A stretch of DNA of 64,000 nt from Glossina fuscipes (Eukaryota > Arthropoda > Insecta > Diptera > Glossinidae): the NCBI RefSeq assembly GCF_014805625.2, contig NW_023998414.1, positions 30,232,778-30,296,777 on the forward strand, in the 5' to 3' direction. The position numbers and the translations under genes are program-made. The notes beneath the pieces are model-generated. The model saw only the letters and a program-made list of their open reading frames with translations, was not told the origin of the DNA and did no database searches. Within the stretch, counting starts at the first letter, position 1. Every line of letters starts with the position of its first letter. Below, one piece after another: positions 24,491 through 36,585 of the stretch.

Positions 24491-25672
24491 TCAATAAAAT
24501 GAGAATGTAAATATTCTCATAGGAGCACAAGCAACGGAACTTTGATATAGAAAAAAAAAAACAAGCATTATTTTTTGACAATATTCCTTACATCCAATGC
24601 ATAAGTTTGCGAAATTTTCGTTTATGTTTTTTAGAGGGCGTGTGATGGGGCAATGTTCCCCCGGATTTCCTTTTATAAATTCAAAATCTACGACATCACT
24701 TCGTTCATATGGATGATAATTGCACAGTAACAAGAATCCATCATAGACTCTTTAAACATAAATATTATAATCTTATTTTAGAGGGAATCTGTGTTGAGGT
24801 CATACGTACTTATTCATAGAACAACCAAAAAAAGCAGCCAATGGATAAGCCAAATGGGTAAAATTATTTTCACCCTTTAAATAGCCATTAGTTCTCATAT
24901 GAGTTTCATCAAATGCTTCTTTAGGTGGCTCCATTCCAAATTTTTCTCTATACCATGTACGAAGTGCATTCTCAACGATAATATTTGGATAGTGAACGTT
25001 TTTTTGGTAATAACGATTTTGCGAAACTTTGCAAAAGTTATCCATTTCCTTACCCTTTAAATGAAAATGTGTCTTTTCATATTCAAGCGATTGATTTAAA
25101 CGCGTACAAATATCATCGTCGTATGGTGTACAGCGATAAATATGCCTCTCAGCCATCAATGCCAAATCGTCATTCCAAATCTTGATAATACGAAAAGAGA
25201 ATCATTGCAAAAAAAAAGAAAAATTTAAATACAAAAATTCGATCAATAAGAAATATTTAGAATACATTTACATACCAATTCCATCATATTTGCAACTCGC
25301 ATAACTCCAGCAATACGATTCCTGAGACCATTATGTCCTATAATTAGTTGTCGTTTCATTTTTAAATAATCCTTCTCGTCTAGGCGTTGTCCCTCATTAG
25401 AGCAATTTTTCCTTTTCATGTTCAGATAATGTTCATCCTTCATTTCATAAAGCAAATGTATTAAGGGAAAGTCAAGCTTGCAACAAATACTATGCAAATA
25501 TTGGCAAAGTGATAAGACTTACACACAATGTATGAGGCTGATCAACGCAGAACATACTGCAACGAAATTTGCTAAAAATCACGTTTGTTGCATGAGGTGC
25601 AAATGAAGCGCACAAATTTATACAAACTGCAAATATGAGAAAGAAGATGTATAATTGGCTTTTACAAATCAT
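24491..25672 (-). CDS. CAP superfamily (antigen 5-like) secreted protein, four exons
   Basis: Proposed coding exons are 25672-25523, 25476-25276, 25180-24810 and 24749-24491. Phases close exactly and give 326 residues. Exon 1 encodes a hydrophobic signal peptide (about residues 1-20, YIFFLIFAVCINLCAS) and a Cys-rich CVDQPHTLC segment. Exon 2 carries the family HNxxR motif (HNGLRNRIAG) and ANMMEL. Exon 3 gives IWNDDLALMAERH, YRCTPYDDDIC, VSQNRYY and the NFTHL...FGCSMNK region that stands where CAP1 usually is. Exon 4 gives LLLCNYHPYE (CAP2-like) and a C-terminal Cys pair ANLCIGC. Donors are GTAAGT, GTATGT and GTACGT. Introns are 46, 95 and 60 nt. The first intron's acceptor (25478-25477, CAAG) is chosen because the stronger-looking AG at 25491-25490 puts a stop in frame; this splice is the weakest point. 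CAP proteins of this group are extracellular and common in fly saliva or haemolymph; their function is mostly unknown. The family call is firm. A recently damaged copy is possible. Confidence 0.85.
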
Positions 25673-25713
25673 TGTTGTCACTCTCTCCTTTTGCCAGGAG
25701 TTGTAATGAAAAA

Positions 25714-25720
25714 TTTTATA
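25714..25720 (-). promoter_or_regulatory. Possible TATA box of the CAP gene
   Basis: TATAAAA on the minus strand lies 42 bases upstream of the chosen ATG at 25672. Initiation 25-30 bases downstream would leave a very short 5' UTR. In such AT-rich DNA the match could be chance. Confidence 0.35.
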
Positions 25721-25729
25721 ATCTCAACA

Positions 25730-28334
25730 TTATATTAATTGTCAATTTAGAAATAATGATTGCCACACATTCAAATTTCTATAGCAGTTATATGATATTT
25801 ATCACTGAAATCCTTAAAGCACATAAGCATGAAATAGAGCAAAGCTTTAGCTATAACTAGGTGTCTATCCATTCATTCATCCATCCGGTGCCTACTCATG
25901 GAATTGTTAAAATTACAAAATTAGATCATAGATAGAAAATTTGCACTTACATTTTTGCTTTGAAGTTGTTAAGGAGAACTCTCACGTTAAGTAAAATATG
26001 AGAAGAAATAGAAGAAAAAACTTTGAAAAATTAAACATTCAGAAGACTCGACTCGACTCCGTCTTTCACTATTGAAGTTTTCATTTACGTGACATCGTCA
26101 GCGGCTTAAATGTCAATTGATATGAATGGCAGTAGATATACGGGGAGTGGTTAATAGATGTGTAGAAAGCGTGGAAGTTGTTATACTCAAAACTAGGGTA
26201 CAATGTCATGCAGATTAATGAACAATGCATTAGTTTTTAAAGCAAGACTTTAAGGCTGACTGACTTGAATGACTTATATCCGAAAAAATTTCAATGCACA
26301 AGTCGTCAACCTGAAAAAATATTTAAGAGTTTGTAGAAAGACTGATAAGAAAGAAAGTCGATCGCCACTCAAGAATGTTCTAAATAATATGCATAATCAA
26401 ACTTCTACCTGCGTATCTCTGCTGAAGTATGGCGGACTTGAAATGTTTTTGAAGCCATCAATTGCGAGGGATACAAATTGAAATATCTTACAACAGCAGT
26501 ATGTAAAAAACTACTGCAGACAAGGTGAGAAGAAATTTCTAAAGTTACAGAAATTCTTAGTAAGTGTGAAGGTTCGATCGACTTGTAAAGCCATAAAGTA
26601 TCGCGAGTGATCTCAGTAAAGCAATCTATTAAGTCCGAATCCCTGTAAAGGAATTGTAGCTAAGCTTACAAAAATAAACAGATGACAGCCGTAGGTAGGA
26701 AATCCCCACCCATTAAACCTTACACCACCCAATTTTCTTATAATGTCTTGAAAAGTACTATCTGTAGTTCGAACACAAGAATACGCAGATAGACTTTACG
26801 CAGACAGAGAGACGGACGGATAGATATGATTAAATCGGTGGAGAGTCATTTGCTGAATCAATTGCTATAATGAAGTGCGGACTGCACACATCGACACAAA
26901 GACGCAACCTTAGCACAAGCGGTGTAGCGTATAAATGAAATGAAAAAATATCGCATACAAGGCAATCGCATCTGTAATCAATAAAGTCATTTTATGGATA
27001 AGATTTTCTTTATGACATCGATTGAGGAATATCAGGCAATCATTTGTTTCCGAATTTTTTAGTAGACTGTTATAATGTTCTAATCGTTTAACAATTGCCT
27101 TTTGCATAACCGTTTATTATCAATGCTAATTATCATTTTATAGTGGATATCGATCGTAGTATAAATGCTTATCAAAGCCGAATTAAAAATTGGATTGAGA
27201 AATAGAATGAGATCGATTGACTCGTAGCTTATATATTTTTTATGGTAGAATATTTTACAATCGCTCGAAGTAGGGGATGTCAAAGATTCGTGGCAAAGTG
27301 AATGTAATATTTCTACATGCTTTTAATTATAAATGCAGAAAATTAAAAGAATGCGCAATTATTGATGACAGCTATATAAAATAACGACTTGTTTCGTCAT
27401 TTTATAAAAATTTATTTGCAAGGAGTGCCCCGTCATTAAATACCAGCAAAATTATGCATCACCCACTTTAAGGGATCGTTACAGATAAAAAAAGTTAACA
27501 TAATAACTTGTTTTGCTAAGAGCACGTGAATCATATATATGTCAGTTAAGTTACTTACTATGACTGAATTAAAAAAAAGTTAAGCTAAGGAGTTCTTCCC
27601 TATCTGCATTAAATAATATTTCATTTAATATTTTGCTACATTTCATTTCACATATATGTGTAATCACGTTTTTAGGCATAGTACTTTCAAAGTACATAAA
27701 ACCCTCCAAAAACCATGTAATCAAACAGTTTCAAACTGACAAATAATCATTTGTCTTACTTAAATTACAGTGCATATGCAAACCGAGCGGCGGAAAACAA
27801 CAAAAACAAAAACAAAAACGCTAAAGTGAAAGATAATGATAGCTTATATGAATTGTGAATTTATTACACATATACATATACATCAAGTCAAAATAGTGTA
27901 ACAAGAAACGAAATAGAAAATCACTGCAAAATCATATTGTTTAGGCAGAACACCTAAACACGTAAATACCGTATATATGCGAGTAACGCTGGAAAAATGT
28001 AAACCGCAATTGTTGGGAGCACTCGCTCGAACCTAACTTCGGATAATATTAATTTGCATATATATGATTGTTGTTGTTGCGGTTGTTATAAACTTAATTG
28101 TTTTAAACTTAATAGTAGTAGAGTTTTACTTTTCGCTATTTTTTTTTTTGATATATGTTTCGATCCAATAAAAAATTTCGAGTACATGCGCTAATTTGTC
28201 AATAATCATCATTTAGTTCCCGTATGCAAAGGTGTATTATATATTGTATGTATGTGCAGAAATTATTGCAATCTATCGAATATGGACATGCATTACTTAC
28301 TTATTAAACGAGTCAATATTTGAGTTAACAAAAT
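25730..28334. other. Non-coding segment with a mini-me-like scrap
   Basis: No gene is recognised. GACAGAGAGACGGACGG at about 26802-26818 followed by ATATGATTAAATCGGTGG resembles the GACR-repeat plus core of the mini-me-like family. Short frames on both strands (26269-26481, 26910-27283) lack motifs. Confidence 0.5.
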
Positions 28335-29435
28335 AATTGATACTTGCACGTATTCTAATCATTTTTGTTTTCACTTGAAAAAGCCATTTATTGAGAAAAA
28401 CTGTTTGATTGATTAAAATATTTTTAACATTTTCTACAACTTTTTCCCATATTTCTACGAACAGGGCGATACTCTATCAAAAGAATGACATTAGTTTGGC
28501 ATCGATTCAATCATTGATCCATTTTCGCGCTACTTTAGTATTTCGAAATTATCTATGTCTGGTGAGTACGCTGGGTGCGGTAGAACTTCCCATTCAAGCT
28601 GCAATAGCGACTCCTTGATAACGTCCAACCGGCCGTTAACAGCCTAAAGGATGATTTTGCTTTTGATAATCGCCATTACTGATATTTTTTGCAACAACAC
28701 ATCGTGCAGATTGTTCAACTGACATCGGTAGACATCTGCAGTAACAGTTTCATTCGGTCTTGGCAGTTCATAATACACCGCACCTTGCTAATCCCGTCAT
28801 ATGTATAGCAAAATTCCGTTTCGGTGTCGATGAAAATAACTCTCCTGGATTAATCCATGAGTTGTTGTGCTTGGGATTTTCGTAGTAAATCAACTTTTCA
28901 TCGCCAGTCGCAGTACGCCACAGAGAAGTCTTCTCTTGTTGCCTGGCAAATAATGAAACCCCATTGTTGAAACGGTTCGAAAGGGTATTTTCAGTCATTT
29001 CGGTCACGTAGCCATTTTCCCTCCTTTCCTGGATCTTCTTTACCATCGATCGATCCATCGATAAACGTCTCGAAACATTTGGCTCATCAATTGCTAAACT
29101 GTTCGAAAGTCCATTGAGATTTTGCGCAGGGTTTTCGTTCAATAAGTCTTACAATACGTTGCCCTCGAACTTCAGGCTGTTCTTTGTCATTGACATCAAT
29201 TTCCCTACTTTTACCCAAACCGACAATTGAGATAGGATGGAGGAGCATCACTGTGCGGTTCTAAAAGTGTGTGAAGGGCTTCGGCCGGAGATTTCTTCAA
29301 ATCGAACAACAAAAGTAATGAAGTTCGAAAATGCAATTTTGAAGGATCCATGATTAGTGTCTGTATACACTGAATAACTCAGTATTACTAATTGAGAAAA
29401 TGTTCCCCGATCAAAATACACGCAAGTACCTAATA
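28335..29435 (-). mobile_element. Mariner-like transposon, near full length but decayed
   Basis: Inverted ends with cores CTTGCACGTATTCTAATCA (about 28343-28361) and GATCAAAATACACGCAAGT (about 29409-29427) bound 1.1 kb. On the minus strand the transposase can be followed in pieces. An N-terminal LHFRTSLLLLFDLKK block near 29350-29310 (mauritiana-type) is followed by NENPAQNLNGLSN in the helix-turn-helix region. ATGDEKLIYYENPKHNNSW carries the first catalytic Asp, then come STPKRN, YYELPRPNETVTAD and LEWEVLPHPAYSPDI. A 124-codon frame (29142-28768) survives. Frameshifts, stops and loss of the second-Asp block (28690-28610) make it inactive. It is the same family as 1477-2766 and the 75-bp derivative at 15606. 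Confidence 0.9.
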
Positions 29436-30239
29436 CACATGTAAAAAGAAAATTTACCTTACGCGGCAGTGAACATCAGTTGCTCAGTTTCGAAGGAAAG
29501 CGTATATAACATGAGAAGCGCTACCGTGTAAGTTTTTTAATTTCATAAATTATTTCTTAAATAATCACGATTGATATCCGAAGCGTTTTATAAGAATTAT
29601 TTGTGTGACTTAAAGAGTATATTTTTTGATTACTGCTTAAACTATTTATGACAATGTTTGCAATGTGTTAACTTGAATTGAGGATTTGCAAGCAAATAAA
29701 TTTTTTAACTGACGCTCTTAACTGAGCTCTTAAGCATAAGCTACTAAATAGCATGTTTTTTGACGGATATATCGTTCGTTCATAGATGAAGTTCTTTATG
29801 AACTTCAGATTCTAAATTCATTTATGCTTTGTGAGTTGTATCTGTCAAGTGGCAGATAATTTTACTAATTGTTACCGAAACTAATTGTAATCGAATTTTC
29901 GGTTATGGCGATTGATTTCTTTACGTTTCGTAAATAATTTTCTTAGTTCACTTTATTGACAATATGTTTTCTTTTATTGATTGTGCATGTCAGTAGGTAA
30001 TTGGAAAAAAATCAAACGGCGATATTTGAAAGTCAATTTCAGTACAAGTGAATGCGGTGAAATAATGCATTTACTATTAACTGAAAGTTAAACTTATCCA
30101 AGTTGCAATTTAATGTTTATTGAAAACAGTCAAATTATTTAAAGTTTTAATCGATCCTTTCCCGAGACTATGTTTTCCGAATTGGCCACGTTTTTAACGT
30201 TGTCAAGCCTCAATCATACAACTTCAGATTTCAGTTTTG
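29436..30239. other. Non-coding AT-rich segment
   Basis: No coding, RNA or repeat feature is recognised. Confidence 0.6.
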
Positions 30240-30965
30240 TAACAAGCAAGAACATGGAAAACAATAACTCAGTTCATAGTATTGATTATATAGCCATGTG
30301 AGCGTTGCAAACGTGTTCTTTAAAAAGCTTGGATAATTTTCAAATTATTTTGCCAATTTGTTGACGATATCTTCATTTTCTCGAACAAGACCGTGTTTAC
30401 CATAGGTACTACACAGTTGCTAAGACGGACAGATGGACAGATGTGCGGGCAGGCATGCTTAGGTGCACTCTCACTTTAAAACTGGCCAAGAATTTGTGTA
30501 TTTTATGCTTCGGTGCGTTCTGAAGGTTTTGAGAAAAAATTATATTATGACACACTATATAGAATTTGCTAAGCATTGTAAATTTTTCCAATTTCTGTCC
30601 AAAGGCCACAGAATTACCCATAAAATATAGGTTTACACTTTTGTAAATTTGTTTGCGAAAAATCAAATTTTTATTAATTTTAAAAAACAAAAACTGTCCT
30701 TACTGTACATAGTTCTGCAGGCGGGTTCTTCGACCGATTTGTCCCATTTTCATCAATAACCTGCATGCAGGAACTTCCAATAAAATTGATAGCTTCTTTT
30801 TGCGGCCAGGAGAAGGTCTACAACAGATATTTGACAGGCGGACAGAGGGACAGATAGATTTGATGTTGATCAAGACAACAAATACTTTGTGGAGTCTTGT
30901 GGAGGCTTGTATCTGGGCGTTGCAAACGTTTGTATAAAATCAATATACCCCGTATCCTTCGGTGA
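30240..30965 (+). mobile_element. Mini-me/DINE-like repeats, two units in tandem
   Basis: The first unit contains AGACGGACAGATGGACAGAT (about 30421-30440) followed by GCATGCTTAGGTGCAC and TTTAAAACTGGCCAAG. The second contains TCCCATTTTCATC, a TTTTTGCGGCCAGGAGAAGG block (compare 4296-4315 and 39425-39440), GACAGGCGGACAGAGGGACA, a GATGTTGATCAAG core and ends at ATATACCCCGTATCCTTCGG near 30943-30962. Confidence 0.65.
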
Positions 30966-31479
30966 TGGATATCAGCAAAGATTCTTTTCGAGAATTGCTA
31001 TGTCGTTCATTTTGCTTTTAAATAATTATAAAAAATAATTCTTTAAATCGATAATTATGATTGAGCATAAGTTTAACCTGGTGTAGGTTAATAGATCATA
31101 ATAAACATTTAATTAGCGATTATTTAACAAACTGCTAAGTTCAGTGACAAATTAATTCAATAACGCCTGGAACACATTTAAATCGCTTATTAACATAATA
31201 TACCTGCTGTGTGATCCTTGTACGGTGTAATGGATAAAGTCTTCTCCACATATTATACTCTTTTCCATTCTTTCTCATAAATTAAAAACTCGACTCTTCT
31301 ATCATTTTAAACCTTCAGAATCCCTTGATTACAATTTAAGCTTTTCAACTATGTTTATATTCTATTCTACGGGCAACGCTGTACCATCTCTATAAGAATG
31401 AAAAAAAAAAAAAAAAAAAGTAGGCCATGCCTACTCAACTCTATTGTCTGTCATTATTGCATATTTTTTTTCAAAATTT
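30966..31479. other. Non-coding segment
   Basis: No gene. A poly-A run lies at about 31401-31419. Confidence 0.6.
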
Positions 31480-31875
31480 TTATAACGCCCACAAGCACAC
31501 TTCAAAAATCCCATAAGATATACAAGTTCTTGGCCGGTTTTAAACTGAGAATACGCGTAAGCAAGTCCGTTCATTCATGTGTCTGTCAATTTTCAAGGGA
31601 GTTTCAAAATGGCGCAAACTAGTGAAAGAACACAGAAGGCCTACAACGCCGATACATGTGTACAACCAAGACTATAGAGAATACCGTTGCTATCCGTGTC
31701 TTTTGCTCGTTGCTCGTAAACTCCAATAGATGCACGATATAAATTCCTTCAAAAGCAGTAACAAATCAGCAACGCGCACCCGATATTTATAATATTTTTT
31801 TTTTTTCAACTTTTTCTAGGCGATCGATATAAAAGGCTCGATTGTAATCGAATATAATTTTCTACTTGTTTGAAT
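31480..31875 (-). mobile_element. Mini-me/DINE-like repeat copy (reverse)
   Basis: The right side ends CGAATATAATTTTCTACTTG (31848 on), the reverse complement of the family's start. AATCCCATAAGATATACAAG then TTCTTGGCCGGTTTTAAAC at about 31507-31548 is the inverse of the core seen at 30470-30510. The two similar short reading frames at 30409-30690 and 31398-31622 are translations of this repeat, not genes. Confidence 0.55.
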
Positions 31876-33882
31876 TTACTTTTATCATACGAGTGACATA
31901 ACGATCGTTCGTGCGTTCATTAATTAGGCAAAAATGTTATTTAATAATTGAAACTTACGTACGTAACAGTCACGTATTGAAAATTCCGAAAATATGAAAT
32001 TTTCTTCTATCATTATTTAATTAATCACCTTATTGACTAAGAAATTGTTAAGTTTGGGGCCGTGTTTTAAAGGAAATTGTTTGATGACATCTCAATTGAT
32101 TCCACTACCACTTTATAGATATAAGAAGATTACAGAACTATTGCATGATTATGCTATGATACTTATATAAAAATGTATCGATCATCACGCCTGGTTTCCA
32201 AGTTAGACAATGAAAGTTAATTAAGCTTTAGTATGTTTCTGTTCAAAAACTTAATCATATGCTTAAGTGATGCCAAGTTACGCACGCGTATTATATAATA
32301 TATCACGCGATTTTGTTAAAGTGTATTTTTGAACATTATCAAGCAGACGGCTTGGTAAACTTATTATATGCCCGTCACTCGATGGTAATAATGAAAATAA
32401 TTATCTGACAAGTTTTTTGCTTAAGTCTTTTGTGTTTGCTTTTCTCGCAATAATTTCATCACTTTTTATAACAGAAAACAAATGGGGAAAAGCTCTTTAA
32501 CTGAACGAACAATGAAATCAACAGCATCATTGCTAAAGGCTTTCAATTGTTAACTTCTTCTATATGAATAATATATATATATATATATATTAATATAAGC
32601 ATACATAAAAATATATTAAACATTTTCGGATCATCTACACAGAGAGTATACCGTAATCAATTCGATATTAAATTTCGTATAAATAGAAATTGAACGAATG
32701 AAATATTAAGGATTGTAAATAAAAGCTCAATATTTTTTAGATTACTTGCATATACAATTCATGTTTTTTTTTTTACGTATTACATATAAACAAATTTTGT
32801 TTATTGTTTTGAAATATGTTAAGAAAATCACAAAGTATTTAGCAATTGTTATCTGTTTCTCATTTTCTTAAATCTTAAATCTTCAATCATTTTAAAACTC
32901 TCATGCTAACGTTAATGCTTACACCCAGCATGCCATGTATTAAATGCGGTTGCTGTCAAAGTGTCTGAATCGCGTTGTTTGTTTATTTGTTTAAAGAGTG
33001 TAAACCAAAGCATTGAGGGAGGTGGTGGATTTGCAAAATTTTACACTCCCACTGAATGCCATTGTTCCGTCCAATTTGTTGTGTTCGGTTCCATGCACAA
33101 AGATAAAATTATGCGTTTTCCTTCATTGTTGTTGGATTTTTTTTTGTTTCTTTTTTTCTTCTGCATTTGTGTGTTTAATAATAATAATAACACAATATAT
33201 ATGTATGTTTTTCATGTAACTCTCTGATTCGGTTATTGTCTTGGCCATATACCTAATTATATATTGTTGTTTTATGTTTACCTAGCTTCGGTCATGAAAT
33301 CAACTCGTTTAATAACTTTATGAGTGATTAATTATAATGTAATTATTACATTATATCAAATTTTTATTTTACTTAATAATGTAACATAAATATAGGTTTG
33401 AGTTATGATTGTTTTAATTTTAATTTAAACCGTTGCGGCAAAAAAATTTGTTTATTGTGAAGTGTTTTTTTTTTAATTTCGCAGGAAAGGAAATTTAAAA
33501 AAGAGATGGAAAGAAAGGGAAGGAAGACGAGGTATTCCTGAAGAAACCACATTTACGCTTTGATTATTAAATAAATTTTTTTTTGCATTTTTTTTTTTTT
33601 TTTTTTGTTTTGCCAACTCATCTTCCAAATATTCCAAAGTCTTATGTAGGGGATGAATTGATTCTGTGCGAAGAATAATTCTTTTGTTTTTTCCCTTCAC
33701 ATAAAAGAATGATGTTGTAATCTAATAAATTAATTTAAGAAAATGGTATGAAATAAAAATCAAAAGTCATTTCGTTTTTTAAACATAAAGAACAGACGAA
33801 GTCACATCGAACTTTATTGTGAAATGAGTGTGTTGCAGTGTGAAAGGAAATAATCGTAAACGGAATTCAGATTAATTGACTT
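31876..33882. other. Non-coding AT-rich segment
   Basis: No gene is recognised. An (AT)n run lies at about 32571-32591 and poly-T at about 33586-33606. Frames near 32961-33227 and 33473-33700 are driven by T-rich or A-rich sequence. Confidence 0.55.
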
Positions 33883-34587
33883 TCAATAAGGCTCGCCTTT
33901 AGACGAAAATTTGACAATGTAGAAAATGTCATCGTAATATAACGAAAAATGCGAACTGCAGTTTAACTCTAAAAATGCATGAAAGTACATCGAGCGATCC
34001 GCTGGAAATATATGCCAAAATTAGTTCAGAAAATGGTTCTTAATCTACTTCAAGTCTTTTTGGACTCCACATATATCCTCACCTTTGCATGCGTAATAAA
34101 TGCGGTATAGAGAACAATGTCAAGGCACGCTTGTGAATATTGCTAAGCTCGTATTTAAGTACCAATCAAAATCGATTGTTGCCACAAATTCTATGGCTCC
34201 GTTTAATTTTTCGTCCACAAAGACGAGTTCGATTCTCTTCTGCCGATCTTGTTTTATTAGTATAGATTGCCGATCTTCAATGGGATAAGAAAAGCTCCGC
34301 AATTGTTCGGTTATTCAACGACGTTTTCGCCTTCACTTGCGGAGTTTATGTGCGAATTGATCGTCGAACAATTATTGCGAACAAATTTCCTATTCAGCAA
34401 AATAGTTGTGAACATCAAATTCCTTTCCCTTACTAAGTCTTGAACGAAATGTTTCCACAATTTTGAACTCTGCAGTTCACCAGTATTGATTGATCATTGG
34501 TCGCAACTGATTGATTTGATAGACATCAGTTCAAGTCCCCATTCCATTTATTAGTATCAAATCAATCCCGTAAAATACGGTAAATTG
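33883..34587 (-). pseudogene. Decayed protein-coding locus, unidentified, with intact intron
   Basis: One minus-strand frame runs from 34587 to 34083 (about 168 codons) with protein-like composition, for example FYGIDLILINGMGT, INQLRPMINQYW, KEFDVHNYFAE and DEKLNGAIEFVATIDFDWY. Seven stops interrupt it: TGA at 34533-34531, 34479-34477, 34335-34333, 34317-34315 and 34122-34120, TAG at 34392-34390 and TAA at 34374-34372. The frame then meets an 81-nt intron (34082-34002) with donor CAAAG/GTGAGG and acceptor TATATTTCCAG. It rejoins in phase an open terminal exon (34001-33883) containing YFHAFLELNCSSHF and ending with TGA. Every internal stop is one C-to-T step from Arg or Gln codons. I do not recognise the family. 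It reads as a pseudogene of a spliced host gene, though a transposon gene is possible. Confidence 0.5.
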
Positions 34588-34649
34588 CTAAAAAATTTTC
34601 TAAATAATTTATCAAATATTTACTGCGTTAACATATATGTATAGACAAT

Positions 34650-35570
34650 TGGTGTACCTAACTTGTGTATGAAAATCTTGTGCAAAAATGTATTTTAATT
34701 GATACTTAGTATTAAGAAGGAAGAGAGAAATTATCATATCGTGTGGTTTTTTTTATTCATTATAATGAATTCAACTCTTCTTACTTTGCTTCCTTTCTAT
34801 TTAACATTATCGATTGCTGTAAACTAACTCACATTTAATCAATTAAAAAGATTGAACTGTTGATATGCAAAGGCTGTTGTAGTATATGGAACACAGAATT
34901 GATTTGTTTATTTATCTTCTCCATTTTTTTTTGTTTTTACAATAACGATAATCGAAATTTATTAATAATGAAAGTCAGTCCAGTTTTAATTAAGGCCAAT
35001 TTATATAGTTTTTATCACACAATTTTTTCGTCGTTCTACAATTTTGTTAGCAAGCAAATTGTCTTAGCAATACATAATTCACAAAAATTTTCGATTCTTT
35101 AATATATATTATAATCGCGTAATTCAATTTCAATCTACAAAAAATGATTAAGAAAACGTTAAGTTTTCGCATGATATCTTATTTTGGAAATAAGTTTCAT
35201 GTGATATTTTTTTGTTTTTTTTTTTTTTTGCTTTTTGTTTTTTGCTTTTTTGCTTTTTTGCCTAACGTTTGTAATGTATATAATAATGTAGCGTGCATGT
35301 GTTTGCTGCAATATTGTGTGTATTCATTTAACCATAAAAATAGGAAGCTTTAGTTACGATGGTGTGTGCTCGCGTTCGCTTTGTGTATATTTTGAAATTC
35401 GGCAAAGAGACGAATGATTTAGAAAAATTACAATTTATTACAAAAGAATCATGAAATAAACATGAATCATGACCGCAAACATGAGCATAAAAACAAATGA
35501 ATAATATGATTGATATGTCTGCAAATCTAATAAACAAATGGTGTACTGCTCTACGTTCAGTTAAATTCTA
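34650..35570. other. Non-coding segment
   Basis: No gene is recognised. T-rich stretches lie at about 35210-35262. The frames there are Phe/Leu-rich translations of poly-T. Confidence 0.55.
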
Positions 35571-35579
35571 GTTTAGGTT

Positions 35580-36085
35580 TTTTCCTTTTAATGACTTTCA
35601 TACAATATCCACCGCTCGACGATGACGGCATACTAGACTTGTCCGTCTATTTGTCGCATCCACTTTTATAAAAGTACGTTATGTCGATTAAGTCTTGTCC
35701 CATCGCCCATGGATTTATATTCATAGTCGATCCTTAAAGATCATATTTGCAAATCGATATGATTCGCATGCGACTTTAATTGTCAATTCATAGCCGATAT
35801 CAATCGGAAACTTGAAACAAATATTTTGCATTTGCAAAACTTGAGATGAAGGATGAAAAATATTTTCCCAAAGGAACTGTACCAACGAATAAAAACTAAT
35901 AGGAAAAAAAATATTAAAACATTCAGCATATATTTCATTTCGTGGAATCATATGAAGTGTACAAATCTTTTCGATTTCCCAATTAATATAGGGCTGGAAG
36001 TACTTAACAATTCCTATGTATCGATTGAGATAATGGGTATTAGATATTCGACCTAAAGCGAATATAATTTTCTTACTTGTTTCTT
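35580..36085 (-). mobile_element. Mini-me/DINE-like repeat copy (reverse)
   Basis: The right end reads GCGAATATAATTTTCTTACTT then GTTTC (from about 36057), inverse of the family start. TTGTCCGTCTATTTGTCGCA at about 35640-35659 is the inverse of the GACR repeat. The small frames inside are repeat translations. Confidence 0.5.
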
Positions 36086-36585
36086 AATATTTTTTCATTT
36101 TTTATCTTTTAAAGCTAAAAACAATAAATTAAATCGTCGGTAAAACAAAACAGAAGAACAAAAATGCACTAAGCTGCTGAAAGTTTCATGTTTGAAATTA
36201 TGCACAGGTACCTAACTGCCTCATGCCTCTGGCAATACCAAAAGAGTGAAAAAGCAATTTGTCGATTATACTACAGAGAGAAGGTAATGTAGTGTGAGAG
36301 ATGATTACTTTTTTCCGCTATATATATATAGACATCGAAATATCATATTAGACTCTTAAACAAAATGATTAGCAATTTATTTGCACAAAAGATTCGCAAT
36401 AAACTAATTTGAATATTTTTTTTTTTGAACTTTTTATCTTATTTTTATCGCTTCATATTGAATATCAGACCGGATTAGTTAGTCAATTAACTTATGAGAG
36501 AAAATAAATAAAATTCCAAAGATCGATTTAACAAGATCTAATCGAATAAATTTTGAATCGAATAAGCAAATCGAATAAAGTTTCC
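36086..36585. other. Non-coding segment
   Basis: Nothing recognised apart from a short (AT)n run near 36320 and T-runs. Confidence 0.5.

Noticed and set aside
30409..31622. Two similar short proteins on opposite strands (30409-30690 and 31398-31622)
   Set aside because: The similarity comes from inverted copies of the non-coding mini-me-like repeat.
34525..34545. TTCAAGTCCCC resembling a tRNA B box
   Set aside because: No A box or acceptor stem at the right distance. The region reads better as part of the decayed coding locus.
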